Of a stretch of DNA of 64,000 bases, positions 41,005 through 49,558 are shown piece by piece. Each line of letters starts with the position of its first letter. Positions within the stretch are counted from its first letter, which is position 1. Source of the DNA: Slackia sp. (lineage in GTDB: Bacteria; Actinomycetota; Coriobacteriia; Anaerosomatales; Anaerosomataceae); assembly GCA_020725885.1 (NCBI GenBank), contig DYEA01000016.1, positions 162,441-226,440 of the forward strand. Reading direction: 5' to 3'. The position numbers and the translations under genes were made by a program. The notes under the pieces are model-generated. The model had not been told where the DNA came from and searched no databases. It saw only the letters and a program-made list of their open reading frames with translations.

Positions 41005-43344
41005 ATGGTCGAGTTCGACCGCTCAGCGTTCATACAGAAGTTCCAGGAGGAGGCGACCGAGTACCTCCAGCGTCTGAACGAGGGCGTCATCACGCTCGAG
41101 GGCGACCCGAAGAACCGTGAGCTCATCGAGCAGATGCTGCGCGACGCGCACACCCTCAAGGGCTCGTCCCGCATGGTGGGGTTGCTTGACATCTCGGACG
41201 TCGCCCATCGCCTCGAAGACATCATGGTCAAGATCCGCGACGGGGAGATGGAATTCGACCCGAGCATGTCGGACGCGTTCTTCGAGGCGCTTGATGCGAT
41301 CGTGTTCCTTAAGGACAACGCAGGCACGGACGTGAGCGGGCAGCTCGACGTGCCGGGGCTTCTCGAGCGGCTGTCGGCGGTCGCTGCGGGGAGCGCTGCG
41401 GGCGTAGATGCCGGGCAGCCGGCCGCAGCGGAGCCCCCGGCTGAGCCAGCCGCGGAGCCTGTCCCGGCGAAGCCAGCGGTACCTGAGCCGGAGGCAGCCT
41501 CTCGGCCTGAGCAGCCTGTGTCTGCGGAAGAGCAAGCGCCCGGCCAGAAGGAGCGAGCAAGCGCCTCTCAAGGACCTGCCGAAGAGAAGCTGCAGACCCG
41601 CACGCAGCAGACCGTCCGTATCCGCACTGAGCAGGTCGACCGGCTGCTCAACTTGGTGAGCGAGGTCGTCATCGCGCAGATCAAAGCAGAGCAGCACGCC
41701 CGCGACCTGCGCATCGCGCAGGCGCTCGCGACCGACGTGTACCAGACCTGGCGGCGGGTCCGCGCGTCGCTGTCCGTGGAGGCGGAAGCCGTGCTCGCGG
41801 GGATAGACGACGACCTGCGCATGATCGACGAACTGGTGAACGACCTCCGGCAGCGCATGACGCACATGCTGAAGGAGTACTCCGACGACGTGTCCCGCGC
41901 CTCCACCGTCGTCGCTGACCTGCAAGAGCACAGCATGGCGATCCGCATGCTCCCGGTCTCGACGGTCTTCAACGCGTTCCCGCGTGCGGTCCGGGACCTC
42001 GCCCGGCAGTTCAAGAAGGACGTCGAGCTCGTGATGGAGGGCGGAGACACCGAGCTCGACAAGAAGGTGCTCGAGGAGATCAACGACCCGCTCATCCACA
42101 TCATGCGCAACGCCGTCGATCACGGCATCGAGCCCGTCGAGCGGCGCCGGGAGCTCGGGAAGCCAGAGAAGGGCACCATCAAGCTGGCGGCGCGCCAGGA
42201 GGGCGACCACATCGTCATCGAGATCTCCGACGACGGAGCCGGCATCGACCCCGCGGCGGTCAAGGCGGCCGCCATCCGCAAGGGCTACCTCACCGAGAGC
42301 GAAGCGAAGTCGATGTCCGACCGGGAGGCCACCTACCTCATCTTCGAGGCAGGGTTCTCCACGAGCCCCATCATCACGGAGATCTCCGGTCGCGGCGTCG
42401 GTATGGACGTCGTGCGCGAGTTCATCGTGGACAAGCTGAAGGGCTCGCTCGACGTGGAGAGCGAGCCGGGACGCGGCACGACCTTCCGGCTGACGATACC
42501 GCTCACGCTGGCGATCATCCGTGCGTTGCTCGTGCGCGTGAGCGGCCAGGTCTTCGCGATCCCGACCTCGTCGATCGAGGAGACGCTGCGGATCGACCCC
42601 GCGGAGGTCATAAAGGTCGAGGGGCGCGAAGTCATCCGCAGGCAACGGCGCACCATACCGCTCGTGCACCTGCGCGACGTGCTGGGACTCGAGGCGTCGG
42701 AGGATGCGGAAGCCGGCAAGCTCCCCGTCGTCACCATCGGGTTCTCGGGCCACCGCATGGGCTTCCTGGTTGACGCGTTCGTCGGCGAGCAGCAGATCGT
42801 GATCAAGACGCTCGGCTCGCACCTGAAGCACGTGGACAACGTCGCGGGCGTGACCATCCTGGGCGCCGGCGAAGTCGTGCCGATCCTGAACGTGCCGGAC
42901 CTCATGGCGAACGCGCGCAGGATGACGGGCCGCGCGGGTGGCCGGACGGCGGTGAAGCGCGAGAAGGACCAGGGTCCGCGGCGGGTGCTGATCTGCGAGG
43001 ACTCGTTCACGACGCGCGAGCTCGAGCGGTCGATCTTCGAAGCTGCGGGCTACGTCGTCGAGACCGCCACGGACGGCGCTGCCGGCCTCGCCAAGCTGCG
43101 CGAGGGCCTCAAGGTCGATGCCGTGGTCACCGACGTGCAGATGCCGAACATGACTGGGTTCGAGCTCACGCGCGCCATCAAGGGCGACGAGACGCTCAAG
43201 GAGATACCCGTCATCATCGTGACCTCGCTCGAGCGCGAAGAGGAGAAGGCGGAAGGCATCGAGGCGGGAGCCGACGCGTACATCACGAAGTCGGTGTTCA
43301 ACCAAGACACGTTGCTCGACACCGTCGAGCGGCTCATCAGGTAG
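41005..43344 (+). CDS. cheA: CheA histidine kinase fused to a C-terminal receiver domain
   Basis: 779 residues. P1 HPt with phospho-His49 (RDAHTLKGSSRMVG); a Pro/Ala/Glu linker (about 130-195); a long dimerisation helix pair (about 205-320); HATPase with N-box IHIMRNAVDHGIEP (about 362-375), DDGAGIDP, GRGVGMDVV and GRGTTFRLTIPL; a CheW-like P5 domain (about 505-640, VSGQVFAIPTSSIEETL); and a receiver (about 655-779) with the acceptor Asp in VVTDVQMPNMTG. CheA-REC hybrids occur in FrzE-like and Pil-Chp-like systems, where the receiver acts as phosphate sink or internal switch. No separate CheC, CheX or CheZ phosphatase is present in the operon, which fits a sink role. Confidence 0.96.
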   Translation: MVEFDRSAFIQKFQEEATEYLQRLNEGVITLEGDPKNRELIEQMLRDAHTLKGSSRMVGLLDISDVAHRLEDIMVKIRDGEMEFDPSMSDAFFEALDAIVFLKDNAGTDVSGQLDVPGLLERLSAVAAGSAAGVDAGQPAAAEPPAEPAAEPVPAKPAVPEPEAASRPEQPVSAEEQAPGQKERASASQGPAEEKLQTRTQQTVRIRTEQVDRLLNLVSEVVIAQIKAEQHARDLRIAQALATDVYQTWRRVRASLSVEAEAVLAGIDDDLRMIDELVNDLRQRMTHMLKEYSDDVSRASTVVADLQEHSMAIRMLPVSTVFNAFPRAVRDLARQFKKDVELVMEGGDTELDKKVLEEINDPLIHIMRNAVDHGIEPVERRRELGKPEKGTIKLAARQEGDHIVIEISDDGAGIDPAAVKAAAIRKGYLTESEAKSMSDREATYLIFEAGFSTSPIITEISGRGVGMDVVREFIVDKLKGSLDVESEPGRGTTFRLTIPLTLAIIRALLVRVSGQVFAIPTSSIEETLRIDPAEVIKVEGREVIRRQRRTIPLVHLRDVLGLEASEDAEAGKLPVVTIGFSGHRMGFLVDAFVGEQQIVIKTLGSHLKHVDNVAGVTILGAGEVVPILNVPDLMANARRMTGRAGGRTAVKREKDQGPRRVLICEDSFTTRELERSIFEAAGYVVETATDGAAGLAKLREGLKVDAVVTDVQMPNMTGFELTRAIKGDETLKEIPVIIVTSLEREEEKAEGIEAGADAYITKSVFNQDTLLDTVERLIR

Positions 43345-43362
43345 AGCGCGGAGGGGGGATCC

Positions 43363-44412
43363 GTGGCAGGGACGCCCATCAGGGTGCTGGTCGTCGACGA
43401 CTCGATCGTCGCACGGGAGATGCTCGCGCAGATCCTGCAAAGCGACCCCGGGATCGAGGTCGTCGGCGTCGCGTCGAACGGCGAGGAGGCCGTCGACGCG
43501 GTCGCTCGTTTGAAGCCCGACCTCGTCACGATGGACATCCACATGCCGAAGATGGACGGCATCACCGCGGTCGAGCACATCATGGCGTACACGCCGACGC
43601 CCATCCTGGTCGTGTCGTCCTCGGTGCACGGGGAAGGCGTCGGACGGGCGTTCGACGCGCTGTCCGCTGGCGCGCTCGAGGTGATGAAGAAGCCCGAGCC
43701 GCGCGACTGGGCGGAGCTCGACCGCATCGCGGGCGAGCTGATACGCAAGGTGAAGCTGCTCTCGCGCGTGAAGGTGATCACGCACATCAGAGGCAGGCGA
43801 GGGGCGGGCCGCGCAGCCGCGGCCGTTCCCGTGCCGCAGCGGGAGCCGGGCGCCGCGTCGCTGGTCGCCATCGGGTCCTCGACGGGCGGACCCTCGGCGC
43901 TCTTGAGCGTCTTGGCGCCGCTGCCGGCGGACTTCCCGGTGCCGGTCGTGATCGCGCAGCACATCGCCGACGGCTTCATCCCCGGCCTCGTGAGCTGGTT
44001 GGATGCTGCGTGCAAGATGACGGTGCGAGCCGCACAGGACGGCGAGACCGTGCTGCCCGGCAACGTCTACCTCGCGCCCACCGGGCGCAACCTCGTGGTG
44101 GACGCGATGACGCTGCGGTTCAAGAAGCCTGGGGAGCGGCAGCTCTACATCCCGTCTGCGGACACCCTGTTCGAGTCGGTGGCCAAGACGCACGGCGCCA
44201 GCGCGATCGGCGTGCTGCTCACCGGCATGGGCGACGACGGCGCGCGAGGGCTCAAGGCGTTGTACGAGACGGGCGCGCTCACCATCGCGCAGGACGAGGC
44301 CACGTCCACCGTCTTCGGCATGCCCAAGGCCGCCATCGACATGGGCGCGGCCCGGAAGGTCCTGCCGGTGAACCAGATCGCCGACGCGCTGAAGGCTGCC
44401 GTGAAGGCGTAA
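43363..44412 (+). CDS. cheB: CheB protein-glutamate methylesterase
   Basis: 349 residues from GTG 43363 (GGAGGGGG upstream). N-terminal receiver with VVDDSIVAREML and acceptor Asp in LVTMDIHMPKMDG; linker; C-terminal methylesterase with the serine in AIGSSTGGPSAL, the histidine in VIAQHIADGFIPG and the aspartate in TGMGDDGARG. It removes methyl groups added by CheR when phosphorylated by CheA, so this system has full adaptation chemistry. Last gene of the chemosensory operon. Confidence 0.96.
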   Translation: MAGTPIRVLVVDDSIVAREMLAQILQSDPGIEVVGVASNGEEAVDAVARLKPDLVTMDIHMPKMDGITAVEHIMAYTPTPILVVSSSVHGEGVGRAFDALSAGALEVMKKPEPRDWAELDRIAGELIRKVKLLSRVKVITHIRGRRGAGRAAAAVPVPQREPGAASLVAIGSSTGGPSALLSVLAPLPADFPVPVVIAQHIADGFIPGLVSWLDAACKMTVRAAQDGETVLPGNVYLAPTGRNLVVDAMTLRFKKPGERQLYIPSADTLFESVAKTHGASAIGVLLTGMGDDGARGLKALYETGALTIAQDEATSTVFGMPKAAIDMGAARKVLPVNQIADALKAAVKA

Positions 44413-44432
44413 GGGCGCGCAGGCCGCTCGGG

Positions 44433-44438
44433 TATACT
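44433..44438 (+). promoter_or_regulatory. -10 TATACT for a probable leaderless murI transcript
   Basis: TATACT ends 7 nt before the murI ATG (44446); no ribosome-binding site can be placed between. No good -35 hexamer upstream. Confidence 0.6.
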
Positions 44439-44445
44439 GGCCTCC

Positions 44446-45375
44446 ATGCGCGACGTGCGAGACCGTCCCATCGGCGTCTTCGATTCCGGGCTCGGCGGGC
44501 TGACGGTGGTCCGCGAGCTCGCGCGCGCGCTGCCGCATGAGTCGATCCTCTACCTGGGCGATACCGCACGGTGCCCGTATGGGCCGCGGGACCAAGCCGA
44601 GGTGCGCCGGTTCGTCCTGCAGATCGGCACGTGGCTGTCGGTGCGCGACATCAAGCTCATGGTCATCGCGTGCAACACGGCGACGGCCTCGGGGCTTGCG
44701 CTCGCCCAGCGGACGTTCGACGTGCCGGTCATCGGGGTCGTGGAGCCCGGGGCTCGGGCGGCCGTGCAGGCGACCAGGAATCGGCGCGTGGGCGTCATCG
44801 GGACCGTGGGGACGGTCCGCTCCGGCGCCTACAGCTCGGCGGTGCGCGCGCTGGACGCGGGCGTGACGGTGTTCTCCGCGCCGGCGCCGAAGTTCGTGGA
44901 CATCGTCGAGGCGGGCCTGCGCATGGACGACGGCGCGATCGAGTCGCTGATGTCGCAAGCCTCCGACGTGTTCGTCCGGCCGAGCTTCTACGAGCTGGCG
45001 CGCGACTACCTCGATCCGCTGAAGCGCGCCGGCATCGACACGCTCGTCTTAGGCTGCACGCACTTCCCGCTGCTGTCGGCCGCCATCCAGCAGGTCGTGG
45101 GTCCCGGCGTGCGCCTGATATCCTCGGCTGAGGAGACGGCGCGCGAGGTCCGCGAGACGCTGGAGGTGCGCGGCCACGCGGCGGGGTCGGGATCCGTTCC
45201 TTCGCACACCTTTGTCACGACCGGCGATCCGGACGAGTTCGAGCGGCTCGGCTCCCGCATCCTCGGCTGGCCGACGGGACCGGTCGAGACGGTCTCGGTC
45301 GATGAGCTCGAGTCGCTGATGACGCCTGAGATGGAAGCCGCCGCCGCTGAGCCCCGGGAGCCGTCATGCGGCTGA
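44446..45375 (+). CDS. murI: Glutamate racemase
   Basis: 309 residues. Makes D-glutamate for peptidoglycan. Cofactor-free racemase with N-terminal PIGVFDSGLGGLTVV, the first catalytic cysteine in VIACNTATASGL and the second in LVLGCTHFPLL. Slightly long at the C-terminus (about 40 extra acidic residues). Overlaps the next gene by 10 bp. The murI-rph-rdgB order is shared with Firmicutes racE-rph-ysnA. Confidence 0.96.
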   Translation: MRDVRDRPIGVFDSGLGGLTVVRELARALPHESILYLGDTARCPYGPRDQAEVRRFVLQIGTWLSVRDIKLMVIACNTATASGLALAQRTFDVPVIGVVEPGARAAVQATRNRRVGVIGTVGTVRSGAYSSAVRALDAGVTVFSAPAPKFVDIVEAGLRMDDGAIESLMSQASDVFVRPSFYELARDYLDPLKRAGIDTLVLGCTHFPLLSAAIQQVVGPGVRLISSAEETAREVRETLEVRGHAAGSGSVPSHTFVTTGDPDEFERLGSRILGWPTGPVETVSVDELESLMTPEMEAAAAEPREPSCG

Positions 45376-46124
45376 CCGTTCTCGGCTCGGGGGCCTCGTA
45401 TCCTGGCGCGGGGCGAGCGTGCGCCGGGTACCTCGTCCAGGAGGGCGGCGCGACAGTCTTGCTGGACTGTGGGAATGGATGTGCGTCGAACCTCGCGCGC
45501 GCCGTGCGCCCCGAGGACCTCGATGCCGTGTTCGTGACGCACGCGCACCCCGATCACTTCGCGGATCTGTACGCGCTGCAGGCTGCGTTGCGCTATGCGC
45601 CCGACGGACCCGCGCCCTCGGTCGACCTCTACGCTCCTGGGAGCGTCCGCGATGCGATGCTCGCCCCGCTGTCCGACAGGGGGCGCGCTGAGATGCTGGA
45701 AGCGTTCGTCGGGCACGAGATGAACCATGGCGAGCCGATCGAGGCGGGAGGGCTCGCGATCATCCCGTGGCGTGCTGCGCACTCGGTCGAGACCTATGCG
45801 CTCGATGTGAGAGGGTCCGCTGGCCGGGTGTTCTACACCTCTGACAGCGCCCTCACGGACGAGATGGCGCTTTTCGCAGCTGGGGCGGACGTGCTGCTCG
45901 CAGACGCGACGCTGCCCGAGGAGTACGCCGGCCGCGCGCCGCACATGACGCCGCGCGAAGCGGGCGTGCTCGCGCGCGAGGCGGGCACACGGACGCTGGT
46001 GCTCACGCACCTGTGGCCGAGCATCGACCGGTCCGTTGCCGTGGCGGACGCCGCGCGGGAGTTCGGCGGGCGTATCATTGTCGCTGAAGAGATGCTGTCG
46101 ATCGACCTTGCCGAGGAGGCCTGA
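45366..46124 (+). CDS. Metallo-beta-lactamase fold hydrolase (RNase Z-like)
   Basis: 252 residues. The MBL metal motif is VTHAHPDHFADL, with LLDCGNG before it and FYTSDSALTD and VLTHLWPS supplying later ligands. Closest in style to ribonuclease Z / COG1234 proteins, but the tRNase Z exosite arm is not evident. It may be a phosphodiesterase or housekeeping hydrolase. Located between murI and rph and ending one base before the rph start, which hints at an RNA-related role. Confidence 0.85.
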   Translation: MRLTVLGSGASYPGAGRACAGYLVQEGGATVLLDCGNGCASNLARAVRPEDLDAVFVTHAHPDHFADLYALQAALRYAPDGPAPSVDLYAPGSVRDAMLAPLSDRGRAEMLEAFVGHEMNHGEPIEAGGLAIIPWRAAHSVETYALDVRGSAGRVFYTSDSALTDEMALFAAGADVLLADATLPEEYAGRAPHMTPREAGVLAREAGTRTLVLTHLWPSIDRSVAVADAAREFGGRIIVAEEMLSIDLAEEA

Positions 46125-46877
46125 GTGCAGCGTTCATACGGCCGGAGCCCCGAAGATCTGCGTCCGCTGCGTATCGTGCGGCGCTACCTCAAGCACGCGC
46201 ACGGGTCGTGTCTCATCGAGCTGGGCGACACGCGCGTCCTGTGCGCCGCCACGCTTGCCGACGCCGTCGCGCAGTGGCGGCGCGGGTCCGGGCTCGGGTG
46301 GGTGACGGCGGAGTACTCGCTGCTGCCCGCGTCGACGCACACGCGCTCGAAGCGGGAAGTCGGGCCGGGAAGCCCCAGCGGGCGCACCCACGAGATCCAG
46401 CGGCTGATCGGGCGTGCGCTGCGCTCGGTCATCGACTTGGGCGGCCTCGGCGGCGAGGTGACGCTCACGGTCGACTGCGACGTGATACAAGCGGACGGCG
46501 GGACGCGCACGGCGGCGATCACGGGCGCGTGCATTGCCGCGCACGACGCGCTCGTGACGTGGAAGGAGGCCGGCCGGATCGCCGACGTGCCGATGCGGGA
46601 CCTGCTCGCGGCCGTTTCCGTCGGAGTTGTGGACGGCGTGGCGCTGCTCGACCTCGATTACTCAGAAGACAGCGTTGCCGAGGTGGACATGAACGTGGTC
46701 GTCGACGGCCGCGGGCGGATCGTCGAGGTGCAAGGCACGGCGGAGCAGGTGCCGCTGGAGCGCGGGCGTTTCGACGAGCTGCTCGACCTCGCGATCGACG
46801 GCGCGTCACGCCTGACGGAGGTGCAGCGGCGGGTCATCGACGAGGGGCTCGACGAGGTCGTGGAGACGTGGGCGTGA
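46125..46877 (+). CDS. rph: Ribonuclease PH
   Basis: 250 residues, GTG start. Phosphorolytic 3'-5' exoribonuclease that trims tRNA 3' ends. Signatures GDTRVLCAATL, YSLLPASTHTRSKREVG, RTHEIQRLIGRALRSV and DCDVIQADGGTRTAAITG. Full length. The stop overlaps the rdgB ATG (TGATG). A tRNA cluster follows downstream. Confidence 0.97.
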   Translation: MQRSYGRSPEDLRPLRIVRRYLKHAHGSCLIELGDTRVLCAATLADAVAQWRRGSGLGWVTAEYSLLPASTHTRSKREVGPGSPSGRTHEIQRLIGRALRSVIDLGGLGGEVTLTVDCDVIQADGGTRTAAITGACIAAHDALVTWKEAGRIADVPMRDLLAAVSVGVVDGVALLDLDYSEDSVAEVDMNVVVDGRGRIVEVQGTAEQVPLERGRFDELLDLAIDGASRLTEVQRRVIDEGLDEVVETWA

Positions 46878-47485
46878 TGCGCGTCGTCGTGGCCAGCAGC
46901 AACGAGGGCAAGGTGCGCGAGATACGTCACGTGCTCGAACCGCTCGGCTGGGAGGTCGTGCGGGCAGCAGATGTGGGCCGCGAAGCCCTCGAGGTGGACG
47001 AGACGGGCGAGACCTTCTTGGAGAACGCGCTCATCAAGGCGCGCGCGTATGCGGAGGCGTTCGATTGCCCGGCGCTCGCCGACGACAGCGGGCTCGAGGT
47101 CGACGCTCTGGAGGGCGCTCCCGGCGTCCGTTCCGCGCGATACGCCGGCGAGCCGACCGACGACGCCGCCAACAACGCCAAGCTGCTCGCCGCGCTCGAC
47201 GGCGTGCCGGCGGCGGAGCGGACGGCCCGTTTCCGTTGCGTGATGGCGCTGGTGTGGCCGGACAGGCGCGTGCTCGCTGCCGACGGCGTCTGCGAGGGGC
47301 GCATCGGTTACGAGCCGCGGGGCACGGGCGGATTCGGGTACGACCCGCTGTTCCTGCCCGACGCTGCGCCGGGCAAGACGATGGCTGAGCTGTCGCCCGA
47401 CGAGAAGAGCGCGATCAGCCACCGCGGGGCCGCCCTGCGCGCCCTCCGGGACGCTTTGGAGCAGACGGGCCTGGCCGACGGCTAG
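46877..47485 (+). CDS. rdgB: XTP/dITP diphosphatase (HAM1/RdgB)
   Basis: 202 residues. It removes non-canonical ITP/XTP from nucleotide pools. VVASSNEGKVREIRHVL, ENALIKARAYAEAFDCPALADDSGLEVDAL and GTGGFGYDPLF are classic. Start ATG 46877 overlaps the rph stop; GTG 46874 one codon upstream is an alternative. Confidence 0.96.
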   Translation: MRVVVASSNEGKVREIRHVLEPLGWEVVRAADVGREALEVDETGETFLENALIKARAYAEAFDCPALADDSGLEVDALEGAPGVRSARYAGEPTDDAANNAKLLAALDGVPAAERTARFRCVMALVWPDRRVLAADGVCEGRIGYEPRGTGGFGYDPLFLPDAAPGKTMAELSPDEKSAISHRGAALRALRDALEQTGLADG

Positions 47486-47505
47486 CGCACGCGCCAGCAG
47501 CCGAA

Positions 47506-47511
47506 TATACT
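47506..47511 (+). promoter_or_regulatory. -10 TATACT of the tRNA cluster
   Basis: TATACT about 52 bp before tRNA-Pro, just after the rdgB stop. The -35 is not convincing. Confidence 0.5.
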
Positions 47512-47562
47512 GTGACGTGCCATCGGGGCAGGTGGCCCGCAGGCGCCTCCCCGGCGCGAGGT

Positions 47563-47639
47563 CGGGCCGTAGCGCAGCTTGGTAGCGCACCTGCTTTGGG
47601 AGCAGGGGGCCGCCGGTTCGAATCCGGCCGGCCCGACCA
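47563..47639 (+). tRNA. tRNA-Pro (anticodon TGG)
   Basis: Acceptor CGGGCCG / CGGCCCG, discriminator A and encoded CCA. Anticodon stem CCTGC/GCAGG with loop TTTGGGA. T arm GCCGG-TTCGAAT-CCGGC. Confidence 0.96.
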
Positions 47640-47644
47640 GAGAA

Positions 47645-47720
<76 letters not shown>

Positions 47721-47750
47721 TTGACAATGTGCTGCCGGCGCGGGTACCGT
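47721..47750 (+). promoter_or_regulatory. Possible internal promoter before tRNA-Arg
   Basis: A consensus TTGACA directly follows the tRNA-Gly CCA; 18 bp later is TACCGT. Transcription would start inside the hairpin that precedes tRNA-Arg. The -10 is only fair. Confidence 0.35.
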
Positions 47751-47780
47751 ATCCAACCGGCGCCCGGGCCGGATGGATAC
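47749..47780 (+). other. Stem-loop abutting the 5' end of tRNA-Arg
   Basis: GTATCC ... GGATAC (6 bp) encloses CCGGC-GCCCG-GCCGG (5 bp) with a 2x2 internal loop; the stem ends at 47780 and tRNA-Arg begins at 47781. It may guide tRNA processing or act on read-through from the upstream tRNAs. Confidence 0.5.
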
Positions 47781-47857
47781 GCGCCCGTAGCTCAGTTGGA
47801 TAGAGCGGGAGACTTCTAATCTCTAGGTCGGGGGTTCGAATCCCTCCGGGCGTGCCA
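47781..47857 (+). tRNA. tRNA-Arg (anticodon TCT)
   Basis: Acceptor GCGCCCG / CGGGCGT (one G-U), discriminator G, encoded CCA. Anticodon stem GGAGA/TCTCT with loop CTTCTAA. Confidence 0.96.
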
Positions 47858-47868
47858 ACAGCGGACAC

Positions 47869-47946
47869 GGTGGGTGTAGCTCAGTCGGTTAGAGCGTCGG
47901 ACTGTGGCTCCGAAGGTCGCGGGTTCGAGTCCCGTTGCCCACCCCA
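47869..47946 (+). tRNA. tRNA-His (anticodon GTG)
   Basis: Encoded G-1 at 47869 opposite C73, the tRNA-His identity pair. Acceptor GTGGGTG / TGCCCAC, encoded CCA. Anticodon stem TCGGA/TCCGA with loop CTGTGGC. Confidence 0.95.
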
Positions 47947-47954
47947 GCACTTGC

Positions 47955-47983
47955 GAGGCCCCGGAAACGGGGCCTCTCTCTTT
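47955..47983 (+). terminator. Rho-independent terminator of the tRNA cluster
   Basis: A perfect 9-bp stem GAGGCCCCG / CGGGGCCTC with a GAAA tetraloop, followed by TCTCTTT. Confidence 0.85.
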
Positions 47984-48003
47984 GGGGCGGATGCTTCTCG
48001 GGC

Positions 48004-48012
48004 TGGTATCAT
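48004..48012 (+). promoter_or_regulatory. Extended -10 promoter of the NHL-propeller operon
   Basis: TGG-TATCAT, 33 bp before GTG 48045. The same 9-mer occurs upstream of thyX. Confidence 0.55.
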
Positions 48013-48044
48013 CGAGCGGTCGCCGTCGAAGGAGGGTTGGCACA

Positions 48045-49031
48045 GTGCTCGACAGCCTGGCTCGCGGCGTGAAGCCTCGCACCGTGCTGCGCATCGGTGC
48101 AGCGATCGTCGTTCTCGGGTTGATAGCCGCGCTCGCCAGCGTGCTGGTCTCCCGCTGCAGCGCTTCGGCCCCGTTGGGCGACCCCGACCCGAAAGCCACG
48201 AAGCCCGTGCTGGCGGGCGTGCTGCCGGGAGACGGCGGCCGGCTGGCGAATCCGATCGGCATCGCGTGGGACGGGAAACGCCTGTACGTGTGCGAGTCGG
48301 ATGCGGGCTCCATCGCGGTCTTCGACGCCCGGGGCGTGCTTCGAGGGCGCATCGAGATCCCATCTGCGAGCGGCGCGACGACCGCGTATCCTGCAGCGGT
48401 GTGCGTCCTGGAGGGCGGAGACGTGGCGGTCGTCGACGCTGCGGCATCGCGCGTCTTGGTCGTGGACGCGGGCTCGTTCGGTGAAGCGGACGTCGTTCGC
48501 GAGATCGGCGTGCAGGCTGGCCTGTCTCAGCCGACGGCGCTCGCGAGCAGCAGCGGCCGTCTGTACGTCGCCGACGCCTCCGACGGGACGATAAAGGTCT
48601 TCGACGGTGGCGAGAAGCCCGTCGCGGTGCTCGGGGCGGACTTGAAGCCGCGGCTCACGTTCGTGACGGGGATGGCCGTGGCCGACAGCTCGCTGTTCGT
48701 CGTGGACTCGAACGCGGGACGGGTGGTCGAGCTGGATGCGGCGACGGGATCGCTCCTCGGCTCCGTTCCGGCGCGGTTCACGTTGCCTCGTGGGGTCGCG
48801 ACCCTCGGCGACGGGCGCGTCGCAGTGGCCGACGCGTTCGAACGGCGCATCGCGGTCTTCTTCGAAGGCAGGCAGACCGGCTCGATAGACGCATCTTCGG
48901 TTCCAGGCGCTCCGCTCGGCTCGCTCCGCGGCCTCGCATGGGATGAGGAGCGCGGGCGGCTGTTCGCGACCGATGCACGCTCTGGGAGCGTGGGCGCGTA
49001 CGACGTCCCCCGTGATTGGGGCAAGCGATGA
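48045..49031 (+). CDS. Membrane-anchored NHL/SMP-30-type beta-propeller protein
   Basis: 328 residues from GTG 48045 (AAGGAGGG 7 bp upstream). One N-terminal transmembrane helix (about 16-36) anchors a six-bladed-type repeat domain: LANPIGIAWDGKRLYVCESD, SQPTALASSSGRLYVADASD, LPRGVATLGDGRVAVADAFE, GLAWDEERGRLFATDARSG. NHL propellers bind proteins or wall polymers; no enzyme residues seen. The frame extends upstream but only into the tRNA region. It overlaps the lipoprotein gene by 4 bp (ATGA). Confidence 0.8.
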   Translation: MLDSLARGVKPRTVLRIGAAIVVLGLIAALASVLVSRCSASAPLGDPDPKATKPVLAGVLPGDGGRLANPIGIAWDGKRLYVCESDAGSIAVFDARGVLRGRIEIPSASGATTAYPAAVCVLEGGDVAVVDAAASRVLVVDAGSFGEADVVREIGVQAGLSQPTALASSSGRLYVADASDGTIKVFDGGEKPVAVLGADLKPRLTFVTGMAVADSSLFVVDSNAGRVVELDAATGSLLGSVPARFTLPRGVATLGDGRVAVADAFERRIAVFFEGRQTGSIDASSVPGAPLGSLRGLAWDEERGRLFATDARSGSVGAYDVPRDWGKR

Positions 49032-49459
49032 TCTCTCGAAGGACCCGACGGTTCTGCGGAGCGTTGCTCGCGGTGCTCGTCGCCGCGTCGGTCGCGGGCT
49101 GTTCGTCCGGGTCGTCACACCCGGCGGTCCGCACTGTGACCGAGCTGCTCGAGCTTCGCCGCGCTGACGACCGGGACGCCAACAAGTACCGGCGGTTCTT
49201 CCTCGAGTCGAGCATTGCCAGCGCTCTCGTGGAGCCGGGGGGCGTCCCCACCGGCACGCCGCGGGTGCCGCGCTGGCGGCGGGTCTACCCGTCGAAGCTC
49301 GCGTCCGGCTCGGCCGAGGTGGCGGTCACGTGGCGCCAGGACTCCGCCTTCGAGGACTGGCCGGCGGCCACAGTCTTCGTGCTGTCGTACGAGGGCGGCC
49401 GATGGGTCGTCGTCGACGCCCGGGAAGAGACGTCAGCGCCAGAGCCTGCCAAAGAGTAG
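49028..49459 (+). CDS. Small lipoprotein of unknown function
   Basis: 143 residues from ATG 49028. Arg-rich start, hydrophobic core and a lipobox ending in VAGC, giving a diacylglycerol-modified Cys near residue 25. The mature part (about 118 residues) has a helical start (VTELLELRRADDRDANKYRR) followed by beta strands, compatible with a small NTF2-like fold. Translationally coupled to the propeller gene, so the two may act together outside the membrane. Confidence 0.7.
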   Translation: MISRRTRRFCGALLAVLVAASVAGCSSGSSHPAVRTVTELLELRRADDRDANKYRRFFLESSIASALVEPGGVPTGTPRVPRWRRVYPSKLASGSAEVAVTWRQDSAFEDWPAATVFVLSYEGGRWVVVDAREETSAPEPAKE

Positions 49460-49485
49460 TCCGTAGCTCGGTCACACGAGCACGA

Positions 49486-49519
49486 AGAGAGGACCCGCCC
49501 GTGGAGGCAGGTCCTCTCT
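49486..49519. terminator. Bidirectional terminator between convergent genes
   Basis: A 10-bp stem AGAGAGGACC / GGTCCTCTCT with an inner GCC/GGC pair. Convergent ends of 49028 (+) and 49559 (-) flank it. Confidence 0.65.
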
Positions 49520-49558
49520 GTCTCGAAGCGTGGTTCCACGTCATGAAGCGGTGGTAGA

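Noticed and set aside
41023..44958. A 1311-codon open frame on the minus strand opposite cheA, cheB and murI
   Set aside because: It is a G+C-driven shadow: the + strand genes carry complete conserved motifs, and the antisense translation is a low-complexity Arg/His/Asp-rich sequence with no recognisable domain.
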